A DNA stretch of 33,268 bases, from positions 1-33,268 of the forward strand of contig NZ_DATEJY010000064.1 of NCBI RefSeq assembly GCF_035277725.1, in the 5' to 3' direction. Every line of letters starts with the position of its first letter. Position 1 is the first letter of the stretch. Made by a program: the position numbers and the translations under genes. Shown one piece after another: positions 7,895 through 15,895 of the stretch. Origin of the DNA: Dyella_B sp035277725 (GTDB lineage Bacteria > Pseudomonadota > Gammaproteobacteria > Xanthomonadales > Rhodanobacteraceae). The notes under the pieces are model-generated. The model saw only the letters and a program-made list of their open reading frames with translations. It ran no database searches and was not told the DNA's origin.

Positions 7895-8427
7895 TGGCGC
7901 AGGAAAGCAAGCGCTACGGTTGCATGGCGTTTTTCGAGACGCCGGAAGCATTGGTGCACGCCGTACGCACCTTGCGCCAGGCCGGCTATGAAGGCATCGA
8001 GGCGTTCACGCCGTTTCCGGTGGAGGAACTGGACGAGGCGATGGATATCGGCGGCAACACCATACCGCTGGCGACGTTCGTGGGTGGCGCCATCGGCTTT
8101 GTCGGCATGCTGGCGATGCAATACATCGCCGCTGTGCTGCATTACCCGATTCGTGTAGGGGGACGTCCATTTGCCAGCTGGCCGGCATTCATTCCCTCCG
8201 CGTTGGAGGTGACGTTTTTGTTGGCCGCCGTGGCGGGTGTGCTGGCGCTGCTGGCGGGCAATCGGTTGCCAAAGTTTTATCACCCCGTGTTCAACGTCGA
8301 GCAGTTCGAGCGGGCGAGCCAGGATGGATTTGTGCTGGTGGTGCGGATGGAAGACGGGGATGCGTCGCGCTTGCGGGAGATGTTGCAGGGATTGGGTGCG
8401 GTACAGGTGGATGAGGTGGCGGTGTGA
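7894..8427 (+). CDS. actD: Alternative complex III subunit ActD (DUF3341)
   Basis: A 177-residue protein. The N-terminal soluble part (YGCMAFFETPEALVHAVRTL, then GYEGIEAFTPFPVEELDEAM) matches the DUF3341/ActD pattern. Two membrane helices follow (about residues 62-82 and 104-126), then a short soluble tail with FVLVVRMEDGD. ActD is a peripheral membrane subunit of ACIII packed beside ActC; it carries no cofactor. It starts one base into the actC stop. Its stop overlaps the GTG proposed as the actE start (GTGA), and GAGG lies upstream within its own coding sequence. Confidence 0.93.
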   Translation: MAQESKRYGCMAFFETPEALVHAVRTLRQAGYEGIEAFTPFPVEELDEAMDIGGNTIPLATFVGGAIGFVGMLAMQYIAAVLHYPIRVGGRPFASWPAFIPSALEVTFLLAAVAGVLALLAGNRLPKFYHPVFNVEQFERASQDGFVLVVRMEDGDASRLREMLQGLGAVQVDEVAV

Positions 8428-9308
8428 GGCGCCGCGTCGGGCTAATGCAGCAGGCTGCATGGCTTTTCATTGCCAGAAGCCCCCACTTCGTCATTCCAGC
8501 GAAAGCTGGAATCCAGTGCCTTTTCGCTCCAAAGTCGCTGGATTCCTCGCTCCTCAAAGCCGAGCACATCCATGTGCTCTCCCCGCGTACCAGCTTTCGC
8601 TGGAATGACGAGCGCTTGTTCCGGTGTCGCCGGAAGCGAGCTTCGCTCGCACCCCACCCCAACCCTCCCCTGCGAGCAGGGGAGGGGGCTATTTCCGGCG
8701 CGACAAGCCTTCGGTATTTGTTTGTGCTTTGCATGGTCCTGCTACTGGCCGGCTGCGAACGCGCTATGCACGACATGTACAACCAGGCCAAATACAAACC
8801 CGGCTCACCCAGCCCACTATTCGCCGACGGCAAGGCCGCGAGACGTCCCCCCGAAGGCAGCATTCCCATCGCGCAAGGCGAGCTGGCCGGTCCATCCAGC
8901 GGTCGCCTGGGGCACATCGAACCCGCGCCAGCCACATCGTCGAACAACCATCCCTATCCCATCACATTGGCATTCCTGCAGCGCGGCCAAAACCGCTACG
9001 AAATCTACTGCGCCGCGTGCCACGGCCTGACCGGCGCAGGCAACGGCATGATCGTGCAGCGCGGCTTTCCAAAACCGCCCTCGTACCTGGAGCCGCAACT
9101 GCTGCATGCGACAGATGCGGCGCTGGAACGCTCCATCAGCAATGGGTACGGCGTGATGTATCCCTTCGCGGGCCGCGTGAATGAGAAGGATCGTTGGGCA
9201 ATCGTCGCCTACATTCGTGCGCTGCAGCTCAGCCAGAACGTGCCGGTCGATCATCTGGCGCCACAAGACCTGCATGCACTCGGCCAAGGGGGCGCAAAGT
9301 CGCCATGA
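8424..9308 (+). CDS. actE: Alternative complex III subunit ActE, monoheme cytochrome c lipoprotein, with a repeat-derived 5' region
   Basis: The conserved part starts near 8709: SLRYLFVLCMVLLLAGC is a lipoprotein signal with lipidated Cys at 8754. It continues through a cytochrome c domain with one CAACH site (Cys codon 9009) and a distal Met region near YGVMYPFAG. This gives a mature protein of about 184 residues, as expected for ActE. The start is unclear. GTG 8424 has GAGG spaced well and overlaps actD, but would put about 110 residues, mostly encoded by a mosaic repeat (8489-8690), before the Cys. Internal candidates (TTG 8718, GTG 8724, ATG 8733) lack a ribosome-binding site and a basic n-region. 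The stop overlaps actF (ATGA). The family call is firm, the start is not. Confidence 0.88.
   Translation: MRRRVGLMQQAAWLFIARSPHFVIPAKAGIQCLFAPKSLDSSLLKAEHIHVLSPRTSFRWNDERLFRCRRKRASLAPHPNPPLRAGEGAISGATSLRYLFVLCMVLLLAGCERAMHDMYNQAKYKPGSPSPLFADGKAARRPPEGSIPIAQGELAGPSSGRLGHIEPAPATSSNNHPYPITLAFLQRGQNRYEIYCAACHGLTGAGNGMIVQRGFPKPPSYLEPQLLHATDAALERSISNGYGVMYPFAGRVNEKDRWAIVAYIRALQLSQNVPVDHLAPQDLHALGQGGAKSP
8489..8690. repeat. Mosaic repeat, copy 2, inside the actE 5' region
   Basis: Positions 8489-8610 are a family C element almost identical to the reverse complement of 12664-12784, including the distinctive CGAGCACATCCATGTGCTC palindromic stretch. They are followed by a TTCCGGTG/CGCCGGAA hairpin, a GCGAGCTTCGCTCGC palindrome and a CCCTCCCCTGCGAGCAGGGG hairpin. 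It stays open in the actE frame and gives the peptides typical of such repeats when read through (VIPAKAGIQ, SFRWNDE). Confidence 0.85.
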
Positions 9309-10396
9309 CGCGCACGACGCTGTCCAGCCTGGTGGGAATGCTGGTGGCCTTGGCGCTGCTGGTGGTGGGCTTTTCCTTCGCCGCCGGCCATATGCGGCAC
9401 GCGTTGTTCGTGTATCTCGCCAGCTGGTTGTTCGTGCTCGGCGTGGTGCTGGGCAGTATGACGCTGATGATGATTCATGCACTGACCGGTGGCGCATGGG
9501 GTGTGCGGCTGGGCAATGAATGCCTGGCGGCGACGCGTTTGCTGCCTTATGCGGCACTGGCGGTGATTCCGCTGTTGGTCGGCATGCACGTGTTGTTTCC
9601 CTGGCTGCGGACGGAGCCGGTGGATGATCCCTACCTCGATCATCAGCGCTGGTATCTCAATGCGCCCGGCTTGATCATCCGTACCGTGGTGGTGTTCGTG
9701 ATCTGGGCGTGGATGGCGTACGGCGTGACGCGCGCGGCCGGCAACGGTCGGGCGCTGCAGCCGCGTTTTGCCGCAGGAAGCCTGGTTGCGACGTTGCTGA
9801 CCATTACGCTGGCGGCGGTGGATTGGGTGATGTCGCTGGTGCCGCGCTGGCACACCACCGACATCGGCTTGCTGTTGTTCACCAGCCAGTTGCTGATCGC
9901 CTTTGCGCTGGCGGTGTTGATGCATCTGTCGCGTGATGTGCGGGCCAGCGATCCGCCGCCGCGCCTGCTGCGCGACTTCGGCAACTTGATGCTGGTGATG
10001 GTGCTGGGTTGGGCATACGTAAGCTTCATCGACTATCTCACCAGCTGGGTGGCGGATTTGCCGGCGGAGACCGCGTGGTACGCGCCGCGCTTGCTGACCG
10101 GCTGGGGGTGGTTGGGCATGATGGTGACGTGCCTGGGCTTGGGCATACCGTTTTTCGCGTTGCTGCTCGGCAAGGTAAAAACCTCGCTGCGCGCACTGCG
10201 CCTGGTCGCGGTGATCAGCCTGTTTGCGCAGTGGCTCAACCTGATCTGGCTGGTGCTGCCTAGCGGTGCCTTGCAGAGCGTCACGTTGTACTGGACCGAT
10301 CCCTTGATCTGCATCGGCCTGCTGGGATTCTGCGCGATGCGGTACCGCGCGGGCCTGCACGAAAGAAGGAGGGCGCGCGATGGGCAGGGCGCATGA
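9305..10396 (+). CDS. actF: Alternative complex III subunit ActF, NrfD-like membrane protein
   Basis: A 363-residue polytopic protein with about ten hydrophobic segments. It opens LSSLVGMLVALALLVVGFSF and contains the ActF-like stretches SWLFVLGVVLGSMTLMMIH, VLGWAYVSFIDYLTSWVADL and DWVMSLVPRWHTT. ActF is the second NrfD-like subunit of ACIII, paralogous to ActC and containing the other membrane half of the quinol-oxidising complex. The ATG at 9305 overlaps the actE stop. The 3' end runs 17 bases into the next gene, and the last codons supply a strong GGAGG for it. Confidence 0.92.
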   Translation: MTRTTLSSLVGMLVALALLVVGFSFAAGHMRHALFVYLASWLFVLGVVLGSMTLMMIHALTGGAWGVRLGNECLAATRLLPYAALAVIPLLVGMHVLFPWLRTEPVDDPYLDHQRWYLNAPGLIIRTVVVFVIWAWMAYGVTRAAGNGRALQPRFAAGSLVATLLTITLAAVDWVMSLVPRWHTTDIGLLLFTSQLLIAFALAVLMHLSRDVRASDPPPRLLRDFGNLMLVMVLGWAYVSFIDYLTSWVADLPAETAWYAPRLLTGWGWLGMMVTCLGLGIPFFALLLGKVKTSLRALRLVAVISLFAQWLNLIWLVLPSGALQSVTLYWTDPLICIGLLGFCAMRYRAGLHERRRARDGQGA

Positions 10397-10721
10397 GCCG
10401 CATCGCATCGATGCGCCGGCGCTGCACAAGCTGGGCGGTTTGTTCGTGGCGTTGTTCGTCTTGATCCTGTATGTGATGTACGTGTTGTGGCAGCACGTGC
10501 ATTCGCCAACGCTCAACCTGCCACCGCAAGTGCTTCCACCGCCGCCGCGCCTGCAGGTGAACCCGCCGGTGGATCGCGTCACGCAGTACCGCTTGCAGAT
10601 GCAGCAGCTCGATACCTACGGCTGGAACGATGCCAGCCATCGCACCGCGCATATCCCGATCGAGCGTGCGATGGTATTGCTGGTGCAGAAGCAGCAAGCG
10701 AGCAGGAGTTCGTCGCCATGA
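10380..10721 (+). CDS. Small single-pass membrane protein of the ACIII-caa3 operon, unknown function
   Basis: A 113-residue protein with one transmembrane helix (about residues 18-41, LGGLFVALFVLILYVMYVLW), then a proline-rich linker (LNLPPQVLPPPPRLQVNPP) and a C-terminal motif IPIERAMVLLVQ, where residues before it read YGWNDASHRTAH. The N-terminus would be cytoplasmic and the linker periplasmic. The start is well supported by GAAGGAGG 7 bases upstream. It overlaps actF by 17 bases and the SCO gene by 4. The position suggests an accessory or assembly factor for the ACIII-oxidase supercomplex, possibly occupying the place of ActG in other clusters. This is inference; there is no cofactor motif. 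Confidence 0.85.
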   Translation: MGRAHEPHRIDAPALHKLGGLFVALFVLILYVMYVLWQHVHSPTLNLPPQVLPPPPRLQVNPPVDRVTQYRLQMQQLDTYGWNDASHRTAHIPIERAMVLLVQKQQASRSSSP

Positions 10722-11515
10722 GCCGGCTGACGCGTGTGTTGCTGATGTTGCTGGCGTGCTGGTTATGCGCCGCCGAAACCGCGCCGCCACCGCCGCCGCA
10801 TCTCACCACGCGGGCCGATTTCCGGCAGAAGCTCGGTGCTGCGCTGCCGATGGCGGTGACGTTCACCGATGCATCGGGCAAGACGGCAAGCCTGCAGCAA
10901 TGGATGGATGGGCGCCCGACCTTGCTGATGCTCGGTTATTTCCGCTGCCCCAACTTGTGCGATGTGGCGGAGCAGGGCATGGCGCATGCGGTGGCGCAAT
11001 CGGGGTTGCGACCTGGTAGCGACATGAGCGTGCTGTTCGTCAGCATCGATCCACGCGATACGCCTGGTGCGGCGGCGAGCAAGCAACGCATGATCGCCAA
11101 CATGCAAGGCGGCGCGGATGCATCGGCCTGGCATGTGCTGGTCGGTAGCAAAGCATCGATCGATGCGCTGGCCAACGCGATCGGTTACCGCTACTTCTAC
11201 GACGCACGGATTGATCAATATGCGCATCCCGCGGGTCTGGTGATCGCCACGGCGGGTGGCCGTATCAATCAATATCTGATGGGCGCGAATTACGTGCCGC
11301 AGACCTTGCGCCTGGCGGTGGTGGCGGCATCGCATCACACGCTCGGCAGCGTGGTCGATCAACTGGTGCTGCTGTGCTGTGGTTATGACCCCACCACTGG
11401 GCGGTATACGGTGACGATCACGCGCATCATGCAAGGGTTGGGCATCGGCTTCGTGGTTCTATTGCTGGTGATGTTCATGCTGCTGTGTCGCCCTCGCCCG
11501 GGAGCGCGGCCATGA
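10718..11515 (+). CDS. SCO1/SenC/PrrC family copper chaperone
   Basis: A 265-residue protein with an N-terminal signal or anchor (LTRVLLMLLACWLCAAETAP), a thioredoxin-like SCO domain, and a C-terminal membrane helix (GFVVLLLVMFMLLCR). The copper ligands are visible: CPNLC (C77, C81) and the distal His at about H170 in YAHPAG. SCO proteins deliver copper to or reduce the CuA site of oxidase subunit II, encoded immediately downstream. The ATG at 10718 overlaps the upstream stop (ATGA). A second, vicinal Cys pair (LLCCGYD) lies before the C-terminal helix. The C-terminal anchor is a known variant in oxidase operons of this type. Confidence 0.93.
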   Translation: MSRLTRVLLMLLACWLCAAETAPPPPPHLTTRADFRQKLGAALPMAVTFTDASGKTASLQQWMDGRPTLLMLGYFRCPNLCDVAEQGMAHAVAQSGLRPGSDMSVLFVSIDPRDTPGAAASKQRMIANMQGGADASAWHVLVGSKASIDALANAIGYRYFYDARIDQYAHPAGLVIATAGGRINQYLMGANYVPQTLRLAVVAASHHTLGSVVDQLVLLCCGYDPTTGRYTVTITRIMQGLGIGFVVLLLVMFMLLCRPRPGARP

Positions 11516-12450
11516 GCATCCAGCCGCCGGAAGCCTCCAACTTCGCCGTGCCGATCGATCGCATGTTCGACGCCATGCTGGTGCTGTGCGGCGCGGTGGC
11601 GCTCGGTGTCTTCGTGGTGATGTTCTGGTTCTGCATCAAGTATCGGCATGGCAGCGATGCCAATCGCGAAGGACGGCAGAGCACCAGGTTCGGTCTCGAA
11701 ATCAGCTGGACGCTGATTCCGTTTTTGCTGTTTGTCGGCATGTTCGCGTGGAGCATCAATTTGTGGACCTTGCTGCGCACGCCGCCGAATGATGCCAAGC
11801 CGATCTACATCGTCGCCAAGCAGTGGATGTGGAAGGTGCAGCATCCCAACGGCCGGCGCGAGATTGACATGCTGCATGTGCCGCTGGGCGTGCCGGTGCG
11901 TTTGATCATGACGTCGCAGGATGTGATCCATAGTTTCTATATTCCGGATTTCCGGGTGAAGCAGGATGTCGTGCCGGGGCGCTACACCGCGCTGTGGTTT
12001 ACCGCGACGAAACTGGGTAGCTATCCGCTGCTGTGCTCGGAGTACTGCGGTACTGATCATGCGGCGATGACCGGCACGGTGAAGGTGGTCTCGCGCGAGG
12101 ATTACCATGCGTGGTTGAACGAAAGCACCGCGCTGCCGCTGGCAAAACAGGGTCGGCAGCTGTTCGTGCAGTTCGGCTGCAGCGGTTGCCATGATCCTGG
12201 GTCCGGTATTCATGCGCCGGATTTACGTGGCTTGTACCAGAGCCGCGTGGCGTTGGCCGATGGTTCCACTGTTATGGCGGACGATCGCTATCTGCATGAC
12301 GCCATCACGTTGCCGGCCACCCAGCGGGTTGCGGGTTATGCGCCGATCATGCCGACGTATCAGGCACGTATTGATGAAGAAGATATCTTGGCGTTGATGG
12401 CTTATATCAAGTCGCTGGGGCAGGAGAGCGCTCATGCACTGCACCGCTAG
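11512..12450 (+). CDS. coxB: Cytochrome c oxidase subunit II with fused cytochrome c domain (caa3 type)
   Basis: A 312-residue protein with two N-terminal membrane helices (about 22-45 and 66-88), a cupredoxin domain, and a C-terminal cytochrome c domain. The CuA site reads CSEYCGTDHAAM with C175, C179, H183 and M186. The heme motif CSGCH starts at C223, and IMPTYQAR holds a likely Met ligand. The fused cytochrome makes this a caa3-type oxidase, which can take electrons directly from ACIII or a small cytochrome. The ATG at 11512 overlaps the SCO stop. No signal peptide is apparent; the first helix serves. A repeat-filled 486-base gap follows before coxA. Confidence 0.95.
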   Translation: MSIQPPEASNFAVPIDRMFDAMLVLCGAVALGVFVVMFWFCIKYRHGSDANREGRQSTRFGLEISWTLIPFLLFVGMFAWSINLWTLLRTPPNDAKPIYIVAKQWMWKVQHPNGRREIDMLHVPLGVPVRLIMTSQDVIHSFYIPDFRVKQDVVPGRYTALWFTATKLGSYPLLCSEYCGTDHAAMTGTVKVVSREDYHAWLNESTALPLAKQGRQLFVQFGCSGCHDPGSGIHAPDLRGLYQSRVALADGSTVMADDRYLHDAITLPATQRVAGYAPIMPTYQARIDEEDILALMAYIKSLGQESAHALHR

Positions 12451-12477
12451 GCGTGCATTCCTGTCGTTGCGAAAGAC

Positions 12478-12870
12478 AGTTCCCTCCCTTGCATGCAGGG
12501 GAGGGTTAGGGTGGGGTGCGAGCAAAGCGAGCGGCGGGATGTGCACGTTGCCGCAAACCATATATCACCCAAGAAAACAGCCGCGCGCTAAAGCACAAGC
12601 AACCCCACCCCAACCCCAATGCTCCGAACTTAAGGTTCTTCCAGCCGCTACAGAACCCAAACCCGTCATTCCAGCGAAAGCTGGTACGCGGGGAGAGCAC
12701 ATGGATGTGCTCGGCTTTGAGGAGCGAGGAATCCAGCGACTTTGGGTTGAAAGGCACTGGATTCCAGCTTTCGCTGGAATGACGAACAAGAGTTTCCCGC
12801 GTTTGAAAATCCTCAAGTTCGGAGCATTGACCCCAACCCTCCCCTACTGCCGCAGGGAGGGAGCAGGTTG
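12478..12870. repeat. Mosaic intergenic repeat, copy 3, between coxB and coxA
   Basis: It contains a CCCTCCC/GGGAGGG hairpin (12483-12506), a GGGTGGGGTGCGAGC block shared with 2066-2098, and a long flank 12600-12663 that is the near-exact reverse complement of 2014-2076. The family C core is 12664-12784, and 12785-12830 mirrors 1841-1876. Overall it is an inverted copy of the element at 1794-2165. It occupies nearly all of the coxB-coxA gap; 12871-12936 holds only the coxA leader. I see no gene in the gap. An open frame through it encodes only repeat-derived peptide. Confidence 0.85.
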
Positions 12871-12936
12871 CGGCAAGTGTCGAGATAACCGCTTTGCAAG
12901 TGCCATTGGCGTCAATGATGGCGGAGAGAGATTTTC

Positions 12937-14553
12937 ATGAACGCAACAGCCACCACCGCCGACCTCGAATCAATGGGTTCCGGCTACCTGGTCGAAGGCG
13001 GCCGCACGCTCTGGTCGTGGCTCGGCACGCGCGACCACAAGCGCATCGCGATTCTGTACACGATTGCGATCACCGCGTTCTTCTTCATGGGCGGCGCGGC
13101 GGCGACGTTGATTCGCCTGACGCTGATCCACCCGGATGGCCGTCTGCTCTCGGCGGAAACCTACAACAAGACCTTCACCTTCCATGGCGTGGTGATGGTG
13201 TGGTTTTTTTTGATTCCGTCCATTCCCTCGACGATGGGCAATTTCCTGGTGCCGATCATGATCGGCGCGCGCGACATGGCATTTCCGCGCTTGAACCTGT
13301 TCAGCTGGTACCTGTACATGATTGGCGGCTTGTTTACCGCGGCGACTCTGGTGTTCGGCGGCGTGGATACGGGCTGGACGTTCTACACGCCGTTCTCGAC
13401 CATGTTTTCCAATACCAATGTGATTCTCGCGGTGGTAGGTGTGTTCGTGGTCGGTTTTTCCACCATTCTCACCGGCATGAACCTGATCGTGACCACGCAC
13501 ATGATGCGTGCGCCGGGCATGCACTGGTATCGCTTGCCCTTGTTCGTATGGGCGATGTACGCCACCAGCGTGGTGATGATGCTGGCTACGCCGGTGCTGG
13601 CGATGACGCTGGCACTGATCGGGCTGGAGAGGCTGGCCGGCGTGGGGATTTTTGATCCGGCGCTGGGTGGCGATCCGATCCTGTTTCAGCATTTCTTCTG
13701 GTTCTATTCGCATCCGGCGGTGTACATCATGATCCTGCCCGCCATGGGCGTGGCGAGCGAGTTGATCTGCAATGGCGTGCGTCGCCGCATTTTTGGCTAC
13801 AAGTTCATGGCCTGGTCGATGTTCGGCATTGCCTTCATCGGTTTTCTGGTGTGGGGGCATCACATGTTCGTGGCCGGGCAGTCGATGTATGCCGGCATCG
13901 TGTTTTCCATGCTGAGTTTTGTCGTGGCGGTGCCGTCGGCGATCAAGGTGTTCAACTGGCTGGCCACGCTGTACAAGGGCGACATCCATTTTCATGCGCC
14001 GATGATCTATGCGCTCGGTTTCGTCGGTTTGTTCACGCTGGGCGGCATGACCGGTTTGTTCCTGGCCGCGGTAGCGCTGGATGTGAATCTCACCGACACT
14101 TATTTCGTGGTGGCGCACTTCCACTACATCATGGTGGGCGGCTCGGTAATGGCATATCTGGGCGGCATTCACTATTGGTGGCCGAAAGCCACTGGGCGCA
14201 TGTATTCGGAAAACATTGCCAGGCTGGCGGCGATCCTGATGTTCGTCGGCTTCAATCTGACCTTCTTTCCGCAATACATATTGGGCTACGAAGGCATGCC
14301 GCGCCGGTATCACCAGTATTTGCCCCAGTTTCAGGAGCTCAACGTGATTTCCTCGATCGGCGCGCTGATTCTGGCCGTGTCGTATCTGATGCCGCTGTTC
14401 TACCTGGGCCATTCGTTGTTTCGCGGCGAACCAGCGGGTTCGAATCCGTGGCGTGCCACTGGCCTGGAATGGACCATCGCTTCACCGCCACCCGAACACA
14501 ATTTCCATGAAACGCCGGTGGTGACTGCCGACCCCTACGATTACCGCGACTGA
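12937..14553 (+). CDS. coxA: Cytochrome c oxidase subunit I, A2-type heme-copper oxidase
   Basis: A 538-residue protein with twelve-helix oxidase features: heme a ligand in FTFHGVVMVW, CuB ligand His and crosslinked Tyr in YSHPAVY (residues 257-263), the CuB His pair in WGHHMF, and the heme a3/heme a His pair in VAHFHYIMVGG. The K-channel Lys is in SAIKVFNW and the D-channel entry Asp in IGARDMAFPRLN. In place of the usual HPEVY glutamate it has Ala preceded by Tyr-Ser, the signature of A2-type oxidases such as the Rhodothermus caa3 enzyme. ATG 12937 is preceded by GGAGAG. It reduces oxygen to water and pumps protons in the inner membrane. Confidence 0.96.
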   Translation: MNATATTADLESMGSGYLVEGGRTLWSWLGTRDHKRIAILYTIAITAFFFMGGAAATLIRLTLIHPDGRLLSAETYNKTFTFHGVVMVWFFLIPSIPSTMGNFLVPIMIGARDMAFPRLNLFSWYLYMIGGLFTAATLVFGGVDTGWTFYTPFSTMFSNTNVILAVVGVFVVGFSTILTGMNLIVTTHMMRAPGMHWYRLPLFVWAMYATSVVMMLATPVLAMTLALIGLERLAGVGIFDPALGGDPILFQHFFWFYSHPAVYIMILPAMGVASELICNGVRRRIFGYKFMAWSMFGIAFIGFLVWGHHMFVAGQSMYAGIVFSMLSFVVAVPSAIKVFNWLATLYKGDIHFHAPMIYALGFVGLFTLGGMTGLFLAAVALDVNLTDTYFVVAHFHYIMVGGSVMAYLGGIHYWWPKATGRMYSENIARLAAILMFVGFNLTFFPQYILGYEGMPRRYHQYLPQFQELNVISSIGALILAVSYLMPLFYLGHSLFRGEPAGSNPWRATGLEWTIASPPPEHNFHETPVVTADPYDYRD

Positions 14554-15206
14554 TGAATGCGTCCATGCCAGCAGCGGCGGTGCAGCAGCAATTCGACGAT
14601 GCACCCCAGCAGAAAGAAGCCGCCATGCTCGGCATGTGGGCGTTCATTGCCACGGAGGTGCTGTTCTTCGGTGTGCTGTTTGCGGCGTACGTGATTTGCC
14701 GTTGGCGTTTCCAGTTGGCCTTTGTCGAAGGGAGTTCGCACCTGGATTTCCCGATGGGCACGGCGGAAACGGCGATCCTGCTGACCAGCGGCTGCCTATC
14801 GGCGATTGCCCTGCGGCAGATCCAGTTGAACAAGGCGCGGCAAAGTGCAGTGTTGCTGCTGGCGGCCAGTTTGCTCGGCGTGGCGTTTCTGGTGCTGCAC
14901 GGCATGGAGTATCACGACGAATTCAAGGAGGGTTTGATTCCGGGTATCCGCTATGTGGAGAAAGGGCCGAGCGCGCACGAGATGGAATTGTTCTTCGCCC
15001 TTTACTACGTGACCACCGGCTTCCACAGCCTGCACGTGCTGATTGGCGTGGTGTTGTTGCTGATCATGGCACTGCGCACCTGGCGTGGTTCGTTTTGCGC
15101 GCCATACCACACGCCGATCGAAATCACCGGCCTGTACTGGAGCCTGGTCGATATCGTGTGGATCTTCGTCTATCCGGCGTTTTATCTGGTAGGGAGTGCG
15201 GGATGA
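14553..15206 (+). CDS. coxC: Cytochrome c oxidase subunit III
   Basis: A 217-residue protein with five to six hydrophobic helices. Family stretches include AMLGMWAFIATEVLFFGVLF with the conserved Glu, ALYYVTTGFHSLHVLIGVV, and the C-terminal YWSLVDIVWIFVYPAFYL. This is the short subunit III form found in caa3 and bo-type oxidases, lacking the first two helices of the mitochondrial form. It stabilises subunit I. The ATG at 14553 shares one base with the coxA stop (TGATG), so expression is coupled to coxA. It overlaps coxD by 4 bases. Confidence 0.94.
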   Translation: MNASMPAAAVQQQFDDAPQQKEAAMLGMWAFIATEVLFFGVLFAAYVICRWRFQLAFVEGSSHLDFPMGTAETAILLTSGCLSAIALRQIQLNKARQSAVLLLAASLLGVAFLVLHGMEYHDEFKEGLIPGIRYVEKGPSAHEMELFFALYYVTTGFHSLHVLIGVVLLLIMALRTWRGSFCAPYHTPIEITGLYWSLVDIVWIFVYPAFYLVGSAG

Positions 15207-15505
15207 CGCAGCAGGAGATTCCCACCTTGCGCAGCCAGCTGCTGGTGCTGGCCGGTTTGCTGATGCTGCTGGCCCTTTCCGCAAGCTTGTCACGCGTGCC
15301 GCTTGGCTGGTGGGTGCTGGTGATCACCGCCAGCGTGGCGGTGAGCCAGGCGCTGCTGGTGATGGTGGTATTTATGCGGCTGAAAAGCGCTCATCCGGCA
15401 CTGCGGATGATCGCTATCCTGGCTTTTGCCTGGCCGCTGATCCTGGTGGCGCTGACGCTGGGCGATTACTTCACGCGCTCGCTGCTGCACGCGGCGTTGC
15501 ATTGA
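15203..15505 (+). CDS. coxD: Cytochrome c oxidase subunit IV (CyoD/CtaF-like)
   Basis: A 100-residue protein made of three hydrophobic helices (LLVLAGLLMLLALSASLS, GWWVLVITASVAVSQALLV, MIAILAFAWPLILVALTLGD), which is the layout of bacterial subunit IV. It is a small structural subunit of the oxidase. The ATG at 15203 overlaps the coxC stop (ATGA), and GGGAGTGCGG lies upstream. It is the last gene of the operon. It converges with a minus-strand gene only 4 bases away, and I see no T-tract terminator between them. No ctaA, ctaB or ctaG assembly genes follow, so those must lie elsewhere. Confidence 0.88.
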   Translation: MTQQEIPTLRSQLLVLAGLLMLLALSASLSRVPLGWWVLVITASVAVSQALLVMVVFMRLKSAHPALRMIAILAFAWPLILVALTLGDYFTRSLLHAALH

Positions 15506-15509
15506 GCGT

Positions 15510-15695
15510 TCAGTCCAATCCCTTGCTCGGCACGAAACTGGATACCGGATCGCTGGCGGGGAAGGTTTCTTCCAGGCCGTGGTCGTGGTTCTCGCTCTCG
15601 TGCAGCTTGCGCCGCTCGCGCGCTTCGCGGCTTTCAGCGCGCTGCGCGCTGCTGTCGGATGGATGAGGCGAATCTTTACGGTCGTGCGATGCCAT
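15510..15695 (-). CDS. Small acidic-basic hydrophilic protein with LEETFPASDP motif
   Basis: A 61-residue protein, entirely polar, with alternating charged residues (REARERRKLHESENHDHG) and a C-terminal LEETFPASDPVSSF. The ETFPASDP motif recurs in small uncharacterised proteobacterial proteins, often next to stress genes. ATG at 15695 has a strong GGAGGAC 6 bases upstream, which decides the start; the longer open frame in the same phase (to 16271) runs antisense to the cupin and is not believed. Probably intrinsically disordered. Function unknown. Confidence 0.8.
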   Translation of the reverse strand: MASHDRKDSPHPSDSSAQRAESREARERRKLHESENHDHGLEETFPASDPVSSFVPSKGLD

Positions 15696-15895
15696 GAGAT
15701 GTCCTCCGCGATAGCGAAGACATGCTGCTACTTTGCTTGTGATGTACACATGGAGAAGCCGTAAATTCGGGCTTTGTTGCCGTTGAGTCATCAGCATGAC
15801 GGCGGCATCAGCATCGGCGCGGCATATGTTCACGCTCGATCGCAGTGGGATGGTGCAAAGTTTTTGCCCCTTCCTAAGTAACGTGTGATCGAACC

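Noticed and set aside
12434..12940. 168-codon open frame between coxB and coxA
   Set aside because: It reads through the mosaic repeat and gives the stereotyped repeat peptides (VIPAKAG, WIPAFAGMT), not a gene product.
12970..14412. 480-codon open frame antisense to coxA
   Set aside because: Composition dominated by His, Gln and Arg, no motif; it mirrors the hydrophobic codons of coxA.
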